Made by a program: the position numbers and the translations under genes. From Polaromonas sp. (GTDB taxonomy: Bacteria > Pseudomonadota > Gammaproteobacteria > Burkholderiales > Burkholderiaceae_C): a DNA stretch of 64,000 nucleotides. The DNA is taken from the NCBI GenBank assembly GCA_013824015.1, contig PNNC01000063.1, positions 62,001 to 126,000 on the forward strand. Direction: 5' to 3'. Shown one piece after another: positions 8,515-16,140 of the stretch; within the stretch, counting starts at the first letter, position 1, and each line of letters begins with the position of its first letter. Under the pieces are notes generated by a model. The model ran no database searches and had not been told where the DNA came from. It saw nothing but the letters and a program-made list of their open reading frames with translations.

Positions 8515-9356
8515 GAGCCATCGCGTCGGCGCGCTCCCTGCTGTTTGTGCCGGCGAACCGGCCCGAACGGTATGCCAAGGCGCTGGCCTCGGGCGCCGAC
8601 GCCGTCATCATCGACCTCGAAGACGCGGTTGCACCCGACGCCAGGGTGGCCGCGCGCCAGCAACTGGCCGACGGCTTCGACACCCTGCATGCCGGGGAGC
8701 GCGCGCGTGTGCTGGTGCGCATCAACGCTGCCGGCACGCCCTGGCATGCCGATGACCTGGCGCTGGTGGACCTGTTGTCCAGGCTGGATCTGGGGGGGGT
8801 GGTGCTGCCCAAGGCCGAGGCGGTGGCCGATGTTGTGCACCTCAGCGCCCTCGTCGGCCCCGGCTGCGCGCTGTTGCCGATGATCGAATCCGCCGCCGGC
8901 CTGGCGGCCCTCGATGTGCTGGCCGCCTGCACGGGCGTCACGCGCCTGGTGTTCGGCAACCTGGATTTCCAGGCCGACCTCGGCATGGCTTGCGGGCCCG
9001 ACGAGGCCGAGTTGCAGCCGGTGCGGCTGGCGCTTGTGCTGGCCTCGCGCCGCGCCGGACTGGCCGCGCCGGTCGATGGCGTGACCCCCGCCACCGGCGA
9101 CAGCGCGCAACTGCAGCAGGATGCCGCGCGCAGCCGGCGCAGCGGCTTTGGCGCCAAACTGTGCATCCACCCGGCGCAGGTCGCCGTCGTGCGGGCCGCG
9201 CTGGCGCCGACGGCGACAGAACTGGACTGGGCGCGCCGCGTGATCGAAGGCAGCCGCCAGTCCGGCGGCGCCGTCTTCACGCTCGACGGCCGCATGGTCG
9301 ACACACCGGTGCTGCGGCTGGCCGAACGCACGCTGGCCGGCCAGGCCGACACATGA
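8511..9356 (+). CDS. ccl: CitE/HpcH-type lyase, probable (S)-citramalyl-CoA lyase
   Basis: A 281-residue TIM-barrel lyase of the citrate-lyase beta-subunit family. Motifs: SLLFVPANRPERYAKAL (CoA-binding N-terminus), VIIDLEDAVAP (Mg-binding Glu/Asp), MIESAAGL (metal Glu) and the C-terminal GFGAKLCIHPAQV. Such proteins cleave malyl-CoA, methylmalyl-CoA or citramalyl-CoA. In this operon, after a transferase and a hydratase, cleavage of citramalyl-CoA to acetyl-CoA and pyruvate is the best fit. The start codon overlaps the MmgE/PrpD stop (ATGA), indicating coupled translation. Confidence 0.8.
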   Translation: MRAIASARSLLFVPANRPERYAKALASGADAVIIDLEDAVAPDARVAARQQLADGFDTLHAGERARVLVRINAAGTPWHADDLALVDLLSRLDLGGVVLPKAEAVADVVHLSALVGPGCALLPMIESAAGLAALDVLAACTGVTRLVFGNLDFQADLGMACGPDEAELQPVRLALVLASRRAGLAAPVDGVTPATGDSAQLQQDAARSRRSGFGAKLCIHPAQVAVVRAALAPTATELDWARRVIEGSRQSGGAVFTLDGRMVDTPVLRLAERTLAGQADT

Positions 9357-9379
9357 GATTCATTTTTTTCGAAGGCATC

Positions 9380-9403
9380 GCGGCGAACAGCGCCGCATTT
9401 TTT
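9380..9403 (+). terminator. Hairpin plus T-run between the lyase and Bug receptor genes
   Basis: GCGGCG, loop AACAG, CGCCGC, then ATTTTTT forms a short rho-independent terminator-like element just before the ribosome-binding site of the receptor gene. It may lower read-through from the enzyme genes or mark a separate transcript for the receptor. Confidence 0.6.
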
Positions 9404-9421
9404 AACCACAAGGAGACAAGC

Positions 9422-10414
9422 ATGAAACTCAAGTACAAACTCAACACGCTGCTGCTGGCCTGCGGCGCAGCCTTGACCCTGGGCGCGGCGACGCAGGCGC
9501 ACAGCCAGGCCTTTCCGGACAAGCCGGTCGCGCTGGTTGTGCCTTTTGCGGCCGGCGGCCCGACCGACGTGGTCGCCCGCATGATTGCCATCCCCATGGG
9601 CAAGGCGCTGGGCCAGACCGTGCTGGTGGAAAACACCGTCGGCGCCGGCGGCACCATCGCCGGTGCGCGCGTCGCGCGTGCCACCGCCAACGGCTACACC
9701 ATCTTCATCCACCACATGGGCATGGCGACCGCGCCCGCGCTGTACAAAAAGCTGTCCTTCGACCCGCTCAAGGACTTCGAATACATCGGCCAGGTCGTCG
9801 ATGTGCCGATGACGCTGCTGGCGCGCAAGGATTTTCCGGCCGCCAACTTCGCCGAGCTGCAGACCTATGTGAAGGCCAACGCCGGCAAGGTCTCGCTGGC
9901 CAATGCCGGCCTGGGCGCGGTTTCGCACCTGTGCGGCCTGTTGTTCATGAGCCAGATGGGCGTCGAGCTCAACACCATTCCCTACAAGGGCACCGGTCCA
10001 GCCATGAACGACCTGCTCGGCGGGCAGGTTGATCTGCTGTGCGACCAGACCACGCAGACCGTGCCGCTGATCAAGGAAAACCGCGTCAAGGTTTACGGCG
10101 TGACCTCGCTGACGCGCCTGGCGGCGCTGCCCAATGTGCCCACGCTCAACGAGCAGGGCCTCAAGGGTTTCGAAGTCAAGGTCTGGCACGGCATGTACGC
10201 ACCCAAGGGCACACCCGCTCCCGTGCTTGAAAAGCTCAACGCCGCGCTGAAAGCCGCCATGCAGGACCCGACTGTCAAGCAGCGCCTGGCTGATTTGAGC
10301 TCCGACATTCCGCCGATGGACAAGATCTCCGCCGCCGGTCTGAAGACACACCTGGAAGCCGAGATCAACAAATGGGGCCCGGTCATCAAAAAAGCCGGCA
10401 TTTACGCTGACTGA
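9422..10414 (+). CDS. Bug-family tripartite tricarboxylate-type periplasmic receptor
   Basis: A 330-residue extracytoplasmic binding protein. ATG at 9422 follows AAGGAG and starts a signal peptide (MKLKYKLNT, hydrophobic core, cleavage near AHSQA). The mature part has the Bug hallmarks FPDKPVALVVPFAAGGPTD and VENTVGAGGTIAGARVA. Bug receptors bind carboxylates and are greatly expanded in Comamonadaceae and Alcaligenaceae, mostly without linked TctAB permeases, as here. It most likely captures the dicarboxylate degraded by the upstream genes, replacing the TRAP-type uptake gene found at this place in Pseudomonas. Confidence 0.9.
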   Translation: MKLKYKLNTLLLACGAALTLGAATQAHSQAFPDKPVALVVPFAAGGPTDVVARMIAIPMGKALGQTVLVENTVGAGGTIAGARVARATANGYTIFIHHMGMATAPALYKKLSFDPLKDFEYIGQVVDVPMTLLARKDFPAANFAELQTYVKANAGKVSLANAGLGAVSHLCGLLFMSQMGVELNTIPYKGTGPAMNDLLGGQVDLLCDQTTQTVPLIKENRVKVYGVTSLTRLAALPNVPTLNEQGLKGFEVKVWHGMYAPKGTPAPVLEKLNAALKAAMQDPTVKQRLADLSSDIPPMDKISAAGLKTHLEAEINKWGPVIKKAGIYAD

Positions 10415-10422
10415 GTTTTGCA

Positions 10423-10478
10423 GGAAATATGCCGCCAGCCCATGTCAAACAAGGGCTGGCAGCTATCAAAACAGGAGC
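10423..10478 (-). repeat. Intergenic repeat family A, copy 2 (inverted)
   Basis: Reverse orientation copy. It contains a perfect 8-base stem: GCCAGCCC at 10434-10441 and GGGCTGGC at 10453-10460, followed by AGCTATCAAAA. Confidence 0.8.
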
Positions 10479-10526
10479 GGAGCGGGCGCTGAGTCATCTC
10501 TGCTTGTCATACCACCCCCTGAGTTT

Positions 10527-10614
10527 GTCATCCCGGACTCGATCCGGGATCCATGTACCGTGAACCAGGATCGCGAGGATGAGGTCATGGATGGCGGGTC
10601 AGGCCCGCCATGAC
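10527..10614. repeat. Palindromic repeat, family B, copy 3
   Basis: Begins GTCATCCCGGACTCGATCC and ends GCCCGCCATGAC, so it is the mirror orientation of the copy at 4287. Together with copy 2 of family A it fills the gap between the receptor gene and nth. Confidence 0.8.
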
Positions 10615-10624
10615 AGGCAGAAGC

Positions 10625-11266
10625 TCAGGCCGGCAGCGGCGTCTTGGGCTCGAAGTCGCAGTACGGCGCCACCGCGCATTGCCAGCACATCGGCTTGCGC
10701 GCCACACACACATAACGCCCGTGCAGGATCAGCCAGTGGTGTGCGTCCACGAGATACTCGGGCGGGATGCGCTTGAGCAGCTTCAGCTCGACCTCCAGCG
10801 GTGTCTTGCCCGGCGCCAGCCCGGTACGGTTGCCGAGCCGGAAGATATGCGTGTCCACCGCCATCGTCGCTTCGCCGAACGCCGAGTTCAGCACCACGTT
10901 GGCAGTCTTGCGGCCCACGCCGGGCAGCGCTTCCAGCGCCTCGCGGCTGCGCGGCACCCGGCCCTGGTGCTGCTCCACCAGCATGCGGCAGGTTTCCATC
11001 AGGTGTTTCGCCTTGCTGCGGTACAGGCCGATGGTCTTGATGTAGCCCTCCAGCCCCTCGACGCCGAGATCCAGGATTTTCTGCGGTGTGTTGGCCACCG
11101 CAAACAGCTTGCGTGTGGCCTTGTTCACGCTGACGTCGGTGGCCTGCGCGCTCAGCAGCACCGCGGCCAGCAGCTCGAACACGCTGGAGTATTCGAGCTC
11201 GGTCACCGGCATCGGGTTGGCGGCTTTCAGGGTGGCGAAGAAGGGGGCAATCGACTCTGTTTTCAT
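10625..11266 (-). CDS. nth: Endonuclease III
   Basis: A 213-residue DNA glycosylase/AP lyase that removes oxidised pyrimidines in base-excision repair. The helix-hairpin-helix with catalytic lysine reads LPGVGRKTANVVLNSAFG, followed by the catalytic aspartate in VDTHIFRLGNR. The C-terminal iron-sulfur ligands are present with standard spacing, C-x6-C-x2-C-x5-C (CVARKPMCWQCAVAPYC). Length is normal. It is transcribed towards the repeat cluster at 10423-10614. Confidence 0.96.
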   Translation of the reverse strand: MKTESIAPFFATLKAANPMPVTELEYSSVFELLAAVLLSAQATDVSVNKATRKLFAVANTPQKILDLGVEGLEGYIKTIGLYRSKAKHLMETCRMLVEQHQGRVPRSREALEALPGVGRKTANVVLNSAFGEATMAVDTHIFRLGNRTGLAPGKTPLEVELKLLKRIPPEYLVDAHHWLILHGRYVCVARKPMCWQCAVAPYCDFEPKTPLPA

Positions 11267-11302
11267 GGACGCTTTGAAATCAAGGGGCCAACCGACAGGC
11301 TG

Positions 11303-11827
11303 TCAGCGGGCATGGGCATTGCCCGGCGCGGTGCGCGGTGTGGACTGGCCCACCGACAGCAGCCAGCGCAGCAGGCGCACCCTGGCCGGCCAGGGCACGA
11401 CCAGCGGCTTGTTGCCCACGGCGCGCTGCGCCTGTGACAGCGCGTCTTCCACCAGCGCGTTGTGCAGGTGCCGGATCGCCAGTTCCCACATCAGCGTGGC
11501 GCGGCCTTCGGTCTGCATCTCGATGCGGTGCTCCAGAAAGCAGTAGTCGTCGGTGGCGTCCAGCACGCTGAAGCTGTGCCAGCCGTTGAAGCCCTTGGGT
11601 TTGGTGAAGCGGAAGCGGATGGCTTCGCCCGGTGTGTAGGCCGTGACCACATAGCCGATCGGCCCGTGCCCGCCCACCGCGCCGGGTGCCAGCGGCCGGT
11701 CGAACTGGATGCGCGGCCAGCCGGCAGGCCACAGTTTGTCGTCGGGCGAGCCCAGCGAGGCCATCAGCTCGGCCACCTGTGCGGGGGTGGCCTCCAGCCG
11801 GCGCTGATGCACGTTCACGATATTCAT
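11303..11827 (-). CDS. SRPBCC-fold (START-like) conserved hypothetical protein
   Basis: A 174-residue soluble protein. The central region (GYVVTAYTPGEAIRFRF and later CFLEHRIEMQTEGRATLMWE) has the alternating pattern of an SRPBCC/polyketide-cyclase-type domain, as in small proteins that bind hydrophobic ligands. The ATG is preceded by AAGGAGCAGTGA, a good ribosome-binding site. It is divergent from the aminotransferase gene. The fold is inferred from sequence pattern only and the ligand is unknown. Confidence 0.6.
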   Translation of the reverse strand: MNIVNVHQRRLEATPAQVAELMASLGSPDDKLWPAGWPRIQFDRPLAPGAVGGHGPIGYVVTAYTPGEAIRFRFTKPKGFNGWHSFSVLDATDDYCFLEHRIEMQTEGRATLMWELAIRHLHNALVEDALSQAQRAVGNKPLVVPWPARVRLLRWLLSVGQSTPRTAPGNAHAR

Positions 11828-12030
11828 TCACTGCTCCTTGAGGATTTGCGTGGGTGAGGAAGAATACACAGCCATCACGCGGCCGCGGCGTCCTCGTTTT
11901 GCAGCCTGCGTCTTGCAGGAAAACAGCCGCCCGGCAGCGATGGTCATGCCGGTATTCTGCCGCGACCGGGCACGGCGCCGGAAAGTCGCGCGCAAATTGG
12001 CGACAATGCTGGGCAGAAAGAGAGACCGCC

Positions 12031-13224
12031 ATGCCCTTGCCTTTTGCCGACCGCCTCAACAACGTCGAAACCTCCGCCATCCGTGAACTGTTCAAGCTGC
12101 TGGGCAAACCCGGCATCATCAGTTTTGCCGGCGGCTTTCCGGACAGCGCCATGTTCGACGTCGAAGGGATCAAGGAGGCCGCCAACAAGGCCCTGACCGA
12201 AGAAGCCGGCGGCGCGCTGCAGTACGGCGCGACCGAAGGCTACAACCCGCTGCGGGAACAGCTCGCCGCCTTCATGGGCAGCAAGGGCGTGACGGTGGCG
12301 CCCGACGGCCTGATCGTCACCACCGGCAGCCAGCAGGCGCTGGACCTGCTCGGCAAAACCATGATCGACCCCGGCGACAAGGTGATCGTCGAAGGCCCGA
12401 CCTTCCTGGCCACCATCCAGTGTTTCCGGCTTTACGGCGCCGACCTGGTCAGCGCGCCCATCGACGCGAATGGCGTGGACACTGACGCACTCGAAAAGCT
12501 GATCGCCGAACACAAGCCCAAGTTCGTCTATTTGATCCCGACCTTCGGCAACCCCAGCGGCGCCATGTTGAGCCTGGAGCGCCGCAAAAAAGTGCTGGCC
12601 CTGGCCGTCAAGTACAACACCCTGGTGGTCGAGGACGACCCGTACGGCGACCTCTACTTCAACGAAGCGCCGCCGCCGTCGATCCTGAGCCTGAGCCAGG
12701 ACGTGCCCGGCAGCCGCGAACTGATTGCGCACTGCGGCTCCATGAGCAAGGTGCTGAGCCCCGGCCTGCGCGTCGGCTGGATGATCGCCCCGGCCGAGCT
12801 GCTAGCCCGCGCCACCATGTGCAAACAGTTCAGCGACGCGCACACCAGCACCTTCGCCCAGGCCACCGCCGCGCAGTACCTGAAAGCCGGCCGCATGCCC
12901 GCCACGCTGGCGAAAGTGCGCAAGGCCTACGGCGAACGCGCGCTCGCGATGGGCGCGGCGCTCAAGCGCGAACTTGGCGACGCGATTGAATTCACGCAAC
13001 CGCAAGGCGGCCTGTTCTTCTGGGCCCGCCTCACCGGCGCGGGCGGCAAAACCAAGGACGCCGGCGAGTTCGCGAAGCGGGCGATCGAACAGGGCGTGGC
13101 CTTTGTGCCCGGTGCGCCCTTCTTTGCGGGTGCGCCGGATGTGAGCACCTTCCGGCTCAGTTTTGCGACAGCGGATGTGGCGAAGATTGAACAAGGCATC
13201 CAGCGCCTGAAATTGGCACTGTAG
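12031..13224 (+). CDS. PLP-dependent aminotransferase (class I/II, LysN/AadAT-like)
   Basis: A 397-residue fold-type I aminotransferase of the MocR-like / 2-aminoadipate aminotransferase group. PGIISFAGGFPDSAMFDVEG is split over residues 28-48 at the N-terminus. VVEDDPYGDLYF carries the PLP-contacting Asp/Tyr, GSMSKVLSPGLRVGWM contains the PLP lysine (K240), and FRLSFA near the end holds the substrate-carboxylate arginine. ATG at 12031 follows AGAAAGAGAG; the frame is open upstream but without family similarity. Substrate unknown; aromatic, branched-chain or aminoadipate activities are all found in this group. Confidence 0.88.
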   Translation: MPLPFADRLNNVETSAIRELFKLLGKPGIISFAGGFPDSAMFDVEGIKEAANKALTEEAGGALQYGATEGYNPLREQLAAFMGSKGVTVAPDGLIVTTGSQQALDLLGKTMIDPGDKVIVEGPTFLATIQCFRLYGADLVSAPIDANGVDTDALEKLIAEHKPKFVYLIPTFGNPSGAMLSLERRKKVLALAVKYNTLVVEDDPYGDLYFNEAPPPSILSLSQDVPGSRELIAHCGSMSKVLSPGLRVGWMIAPAELLARATMCKQFSDAHTSTFAQATAAQYLKAGRMPATLAKVRKAYGERALAMGAALKRELGDAIEFTQPQGGLFFWARLTGAGGKTKDAGEFAKRAIEQGVAFVPGAPFFAGAPDVSTFRLSFATADVAKIEQGIQRLKLAL

Positions 13225-13257
13225 TTGCATGCCACCTCCGTCGAAAGGCGGGCACGC

Positions 13258-13821
13258 ATGACTTCACGGCTGTTTTCATTTGTGGGCGGCGACAGCGGCC
13301 CGTGGCGTATCACCAGCGTGCGTGCGGTAGCCGGTGAGCCTATCGCGCAGACACCAAGGCTGTGGGTGGTGCCCGATCTGGTGGCTGGAACCGCGCCTCC
13401 ATCCGGCTGGGTGCTCCGTGGCATCACCAGCAACGAGCGTTATGTGGTTCGCAGCGAGAAGGACCATCTGCTGGCCAGACAGCAGGGCCTGGGCCGGTCC
13501 GAAGCCACCTGCGCCGCGCTGATCCCGATCCGCAAAAGCCCGGCCTGGTGGGCGCTGACGCAGGACGAACGGCGCGCGATTTTTGAAGAGCAGTCGCACC
13601 ACACCCGCATTGGCCTGAACTACCTGCCCGCCGTCGCCCGCCGGCTGCACCACTGCCGCGACCTCTCGGCCAGTGAGCCTTTTGACTTCTTGACCTGGTT
13701 CGAGTTTGCGCCGGAGCATGAAGCCAGCTTCAACCACATGCTGGCCGAACTGCGCGCCACGCCCGAGTGGGCGTATGTGGAGCGGGAAGTCGATATCCGG
13801 CTGGTGCGGGATGGGCGGTAA
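13258..13821 (+). CDS. Chlorite dismutase-family heme protein
   Basis: A 187-residue protein with the short (dimeric-type) chlorite dismutase pattern: PAWWALTQDERRAIFEEQS, then HHTRIGLNYLPAVARRLHH, then FDFLTWFEFAPEHEASF and WAYVEREVDIRLVR. H115 fits the proximal heme ligand, and R128, thirteen residues later, fits the distal arginine that distinguishes chlorite-decomposing enzymes from HemQ-type relatives. The chosen ATG lies behind AAAGGCG; a TTG directly after the aminotransferase stop is the alternative. There are no (per)chlorate reductase genes nearby, so a detoxification or peroxidase-like role is more likely than respiration. Family call is from motif memory. Confidence 0.78.
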   Translation: MTSRLFSFVGGDSGPWRITSVRAVAGEPIAQTPRLWVVPDLVAGTAPPSGWVLRGITSNERYVVRSEKDHLLARQQGLGRSEATCAALIPIRKSPAWWALTQDERRAIFEEQSHHTRIGLNYLPAVARRLHHCRDLSASEPFDFLTWFEFAPEHEASFNHMLAELRATPEWAYVEREVDIRLVRDGR

Positions 13822-13891
13822 GCCCTCTGTTTGGAGGATGACTGCCGCGGATAGGACGTCTATCATCGATCAACAACAACCAGGGAGCTTT

Positions 13892-14383
13892 ATGAGTGAT
13901 TTCCAGACCGAGCCTTTCTCGAACACCGTCGCGCAGCGCCATCCGGCAGCCGGGGCAAGTTTCCCCGCACCGCCCAAGCTTCACTGGGCGCTGGTGCTGC
14001 TGTTCACGATTCTCACCTTCGGAATCTTCATGCTGGTCTGGATCTTCATCCAATCGAGCTGGGCGAAAAAGATTGATCCCGCATCCAACGCCACCACCCA
14101 GTTCATCGCCTACCTGGTGATGTTTGTGGTCAGTCAGGTACTGGTCGAGGCATCCTCTGCAGGACTCAAGGCCCTGGGCCTGCTGCTGATGATCGGTTCC
14201 TACATCGTCTTCTACTTCGGCGCGTACTCCATCCGGAGGAGCATGCTGGCGCATTACAACCAGGTCGAGCCGATGCAGCTCAAGTTGTCGGCGGCCATGG
14301 TGTTTTTCTTCAGCTGCTTTTACCTGCAGTACCACATGACGCGCATCGCGCGATGGAAGGCGGGCGGTTCGCTGGCGGCCTAG
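13892..14383 (+). CDS. Small integral membrane protein, DUF4234-like
   Basis: A 163-residue protein with a polar N-terminus of about 30 residues, then four hydrophobic segments (about 33-52, 70-88, 93-113 and 128-146). The LHWALVLLFTILTFGIFMLVWIF segment, an 'LT.GIF..vW' pattern, resembles DUF4234 and similar small membrane proteins. ATG at 13892 follows CAGGGAGC. It is followed by a strong terminator. No function can be given. Confidence 0.6.
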   Translation: MSDFQTEPFSNTVAQRHPAAGASFPAPPKLHWALVLLFTILTFGIFMLVWIFIQSSWAKKIDPASNATTQFIAYLVMFVVSQVLVEASSAGLKALGLLLMIGSYIVFYFGAYSIRRSMLAHYNQVEPMQLKLSAAMVFFFSCFYLQYHMTRIARWKAGGSLAA

Positions 14384-14397
14384 TTCAGGGGGCGCAC

Positions 14398-14435
14398 AAA
14401 AAAAGCCTGCTGCACATGTGCAGCAGGCTTTTTTT
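14398..14435. terminator. Bidirectional rho-independent terminator
   Basis: A perfect palindrome: seven A, GCCTGCTGCACA, its complement TGTGCAGCAGGC, then seven T. It separates the membrane-protein gene from the convergent small gene and would work in both directions. Confidence 0.95.
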
Positions 14436-14455
14436 GTTTGGCGGCCGGGCAGGGC

Positions 14456-14644
14456 TCAGCCGGCTGTCTGATCGTCCTTTGCAACCGTCTCGTCGTCGGC
14501 CTCTGGCTTGTCGTCGGTGGTTGCCAGATGCGGCTTCTTGCCGGGCTGAACGGCATGTTCCGCACCGGGCGCGATCTCTTCGCCACGGTGTTTCTTTTCC
14601 TGCTGGACTTTTTTGTCGTGGGCAATGTTGCGTGGGTCGGTCAT
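14456..14644 (-). CDS. Small, highly charged conserved hypothetical protein
   Basis: A 62-residue protein beginning MTDPRNIAHDKKVQQEKKH, rich in Lys, Glu, Asp and lacking hydrophobic segments, so probably disordered and cytoplasmic. ATG at 14644 follows ACAGGACCACCC. The frame extends 19 codons upstream, but that part lacks the charged composition. I have the impression of similar short proteins in Comamonadaceae; no function is known to me. It converges on the bidirectional terminator at 14398-14435. Confidence 0.6.
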   Translation of the reverse strand: MTDPRNIAHDKKVQQEKKHRGEEIAPGAEHAVQPGKKPHLATTDDKPEADDETVAKDDQTAG

Positions 14645-14987
14645 GGGTGGTCCTGTGTTGTCGTAAGGGAATGCAGGGCCTGAGTGAACCTGTGCCTTCA
14701 CAATGCGCGCCGTATCGGCATGGTGATACCGCTGTTATGCCTGAGCTTGTGTGGGAGGGGTCCGACGATTACGGTATGGCCTTGGCAACCAGTACTCAGC
14801 TTTTGTCCCCATGATCCGCTTTCCGTTGACGCCACAGTCTCGTAGAACCGATTGGTGGTCCCCTGCCATCGCCTGCAGTCTCATCCAATTAGAGGAGATC
14901 AATTTGTAACAAAAGCTCGTAGTATGTGTGCTTTATATGTACAGCCCCTGTGTTACTTGGACTGGGGTCAACGCAGGGAATATGTCA
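14645..14987. other. Non-coding stretch at the left edge of the accessory island
   Basis: About 340 bases without a convincing gene. The first part still has the composition of the chromosome; from about 14740 the sequence becomes visibly richer in A/T (for example TTAGAGGAGATCAATTTG and GCTTTATATGTAC). This is probably the left boundary of the acquired segment. No tRNA end, integrase site or long direct repeat matching the right edge was recognised. Confidence 0.45.
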
Positions 14988-16085
14988 ATGAATGTGTCAG
15001 AACTTTTTCAGCTAACCGAATGGATTCGAATCGAGATAGCGGGGCAAGACATAACAGGGAAGTACCAGTCGTTACAGGCCATCCTTCAGCAGAACGCCCA
15101 GCAGGGGCAGCAAAGCCGCTCGTTCGAGAGCCAGCGAACAACCCTCCTCGATACTTTGCGCTCGGTAAACCTGGAAGCGCTAACCAAAGACCAGCTTACG
15201 TTCTTGGACTGCCTTGGAATCAAGGCTGCAGTAGGAGCAACGGGTGCAAGCGCGGTCGAAGATTTGCTTTACCGAAACGTTATTGACATTGCTACCTCAG
15301 CAGCAGGGCTTGCTCGTATCAACAAGAGAGTTACCGCCGGGATTGCCAAGTCTCAACAACTAGCCGCAGGTCTCGCAGATTGTGTTCCGGCGCAAGTCGA
15401 GGAACAGCAAGGTGAGGTCCTGATGCGAGTGGCCTTCATGCATGGTGCCTCGATGTCTGACTTAAGTGACTTCAAATCATGGGGCAGTACTTGGTTTGAC
15501 ATTGGTCGAGGGATTGCGATGGCCCACGGAACGGCACCGGAAGACATCAAGGTTGTTGGTGCGGCTAGAGGTTCCATCATCATTGAATTAGGTGTCGCCT
15601 ACGCGATCGCTGCAACGACAAGCCACATCATCCTGGAAGCATTGAAGGTGGCCGAGAAGATTCTTGCGTTAAGAAAGACAGTTGAGGAAATTAAAGCCAT
15701 GAAGCTTCAGAACAAGAAGCTGGCATCCGATCTCGAAAAGGAAATCGAAACCGAGAAATCGTCGGGCATTGATCGCATTGCTGATGGATTAAAAAAGCAA
15801 CTTAAGCTGAAAGCGGACGAGGGGGACAAAGTTACCGCACTGACGAAAGCCGTTAAACACCTTGTCAACTTTATTGAGCGCGGCGGCGAGGTTGACTTCG
15901 TTGTACCAAATGATGAGGAGGCGCAAGAGGAAACCGCTGACGGAGAACCCGCTAAGCAGGCACTTGACTATCAGGTGTTGCGAGATCGATCCGCTGAAAT
16001 CCGCCTGTTAGAGGGAAAGCTCGCGCTTCTCGACTTCACAGAGCCGACGGAAGGAGATGCTGCCGAATCGACAACGGAAAGTTGA
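14988..16085 (+). CDS. Unrecognised island protein with hydrophobic Gly-rich segment and coiled coil
   Basis: A 365-residue protein without a family I can name. It has an N-terminal helical region (1-130) rich in Gln and Leu, then a mixed region (140-190). A hydrophobic glycine-containing stretch follows (GAARGSIIIELGVAYAIAAT, 191-210), then a long charged helix or coiled coil (about 215-260) and an acidic tail (305-325 and 350-365). ATG at 14988 is favoured because AGGG lies about nine bases upstream; ATG at 14982 is possible. Base composition is clearly lower in G+C than the neighbours, with codons such as tta, aga and agt. It is followed 55 bases later by a TIGR02391/Ymh gene in the same orientation, so the two probably form one accessory module. 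A membrane-active effector is a guess from the segment pattern. Confidence 0.7.
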   Translation: MNVSELFQLTEWIRIEIAGQDITGKYQSLQAILQQNAQQGQQSRSFESQRTTLLDTLRSVNLEALTKDQLTFLDCLGIKAAVGATGASAVEDLLYRNVIDIATSAAGLARINKRVTAGIAKSQQLAAGLADCVPAQVEEQQGEVLMRVAFMHGASMSDLSDFKSWGSTWFDIGRGIAMAHGTAPEDIKVVGAARGSIIIELGVAYAIAATTSHIILEALKVAEKILALRKTVEEIKAMKLQNKKLASDLEKEIETEKSSGIDRIADGLKKQLKLKADEGDKVTALTKAVKHLVNFIERGGEVDFVVPNDEEAQEETADGEPAKQALDYQVLRDRSAEIRLLEGKLALLDFTEPTEGDAAESTTES

Positions 16086-16140
16086 GTGCAACCTCCCACT
16101 TCCCAGGTTTGGTGCTGCCCAAACCCAAGCGAGAAATACT

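Noticed and set aside
14852-15286. 144-residue + strand frame at the left edge of the island
   Set aside because: It overlaps the conserved start of the 365-residue island gene, and its translation has no pattern or ribosome-binding site.
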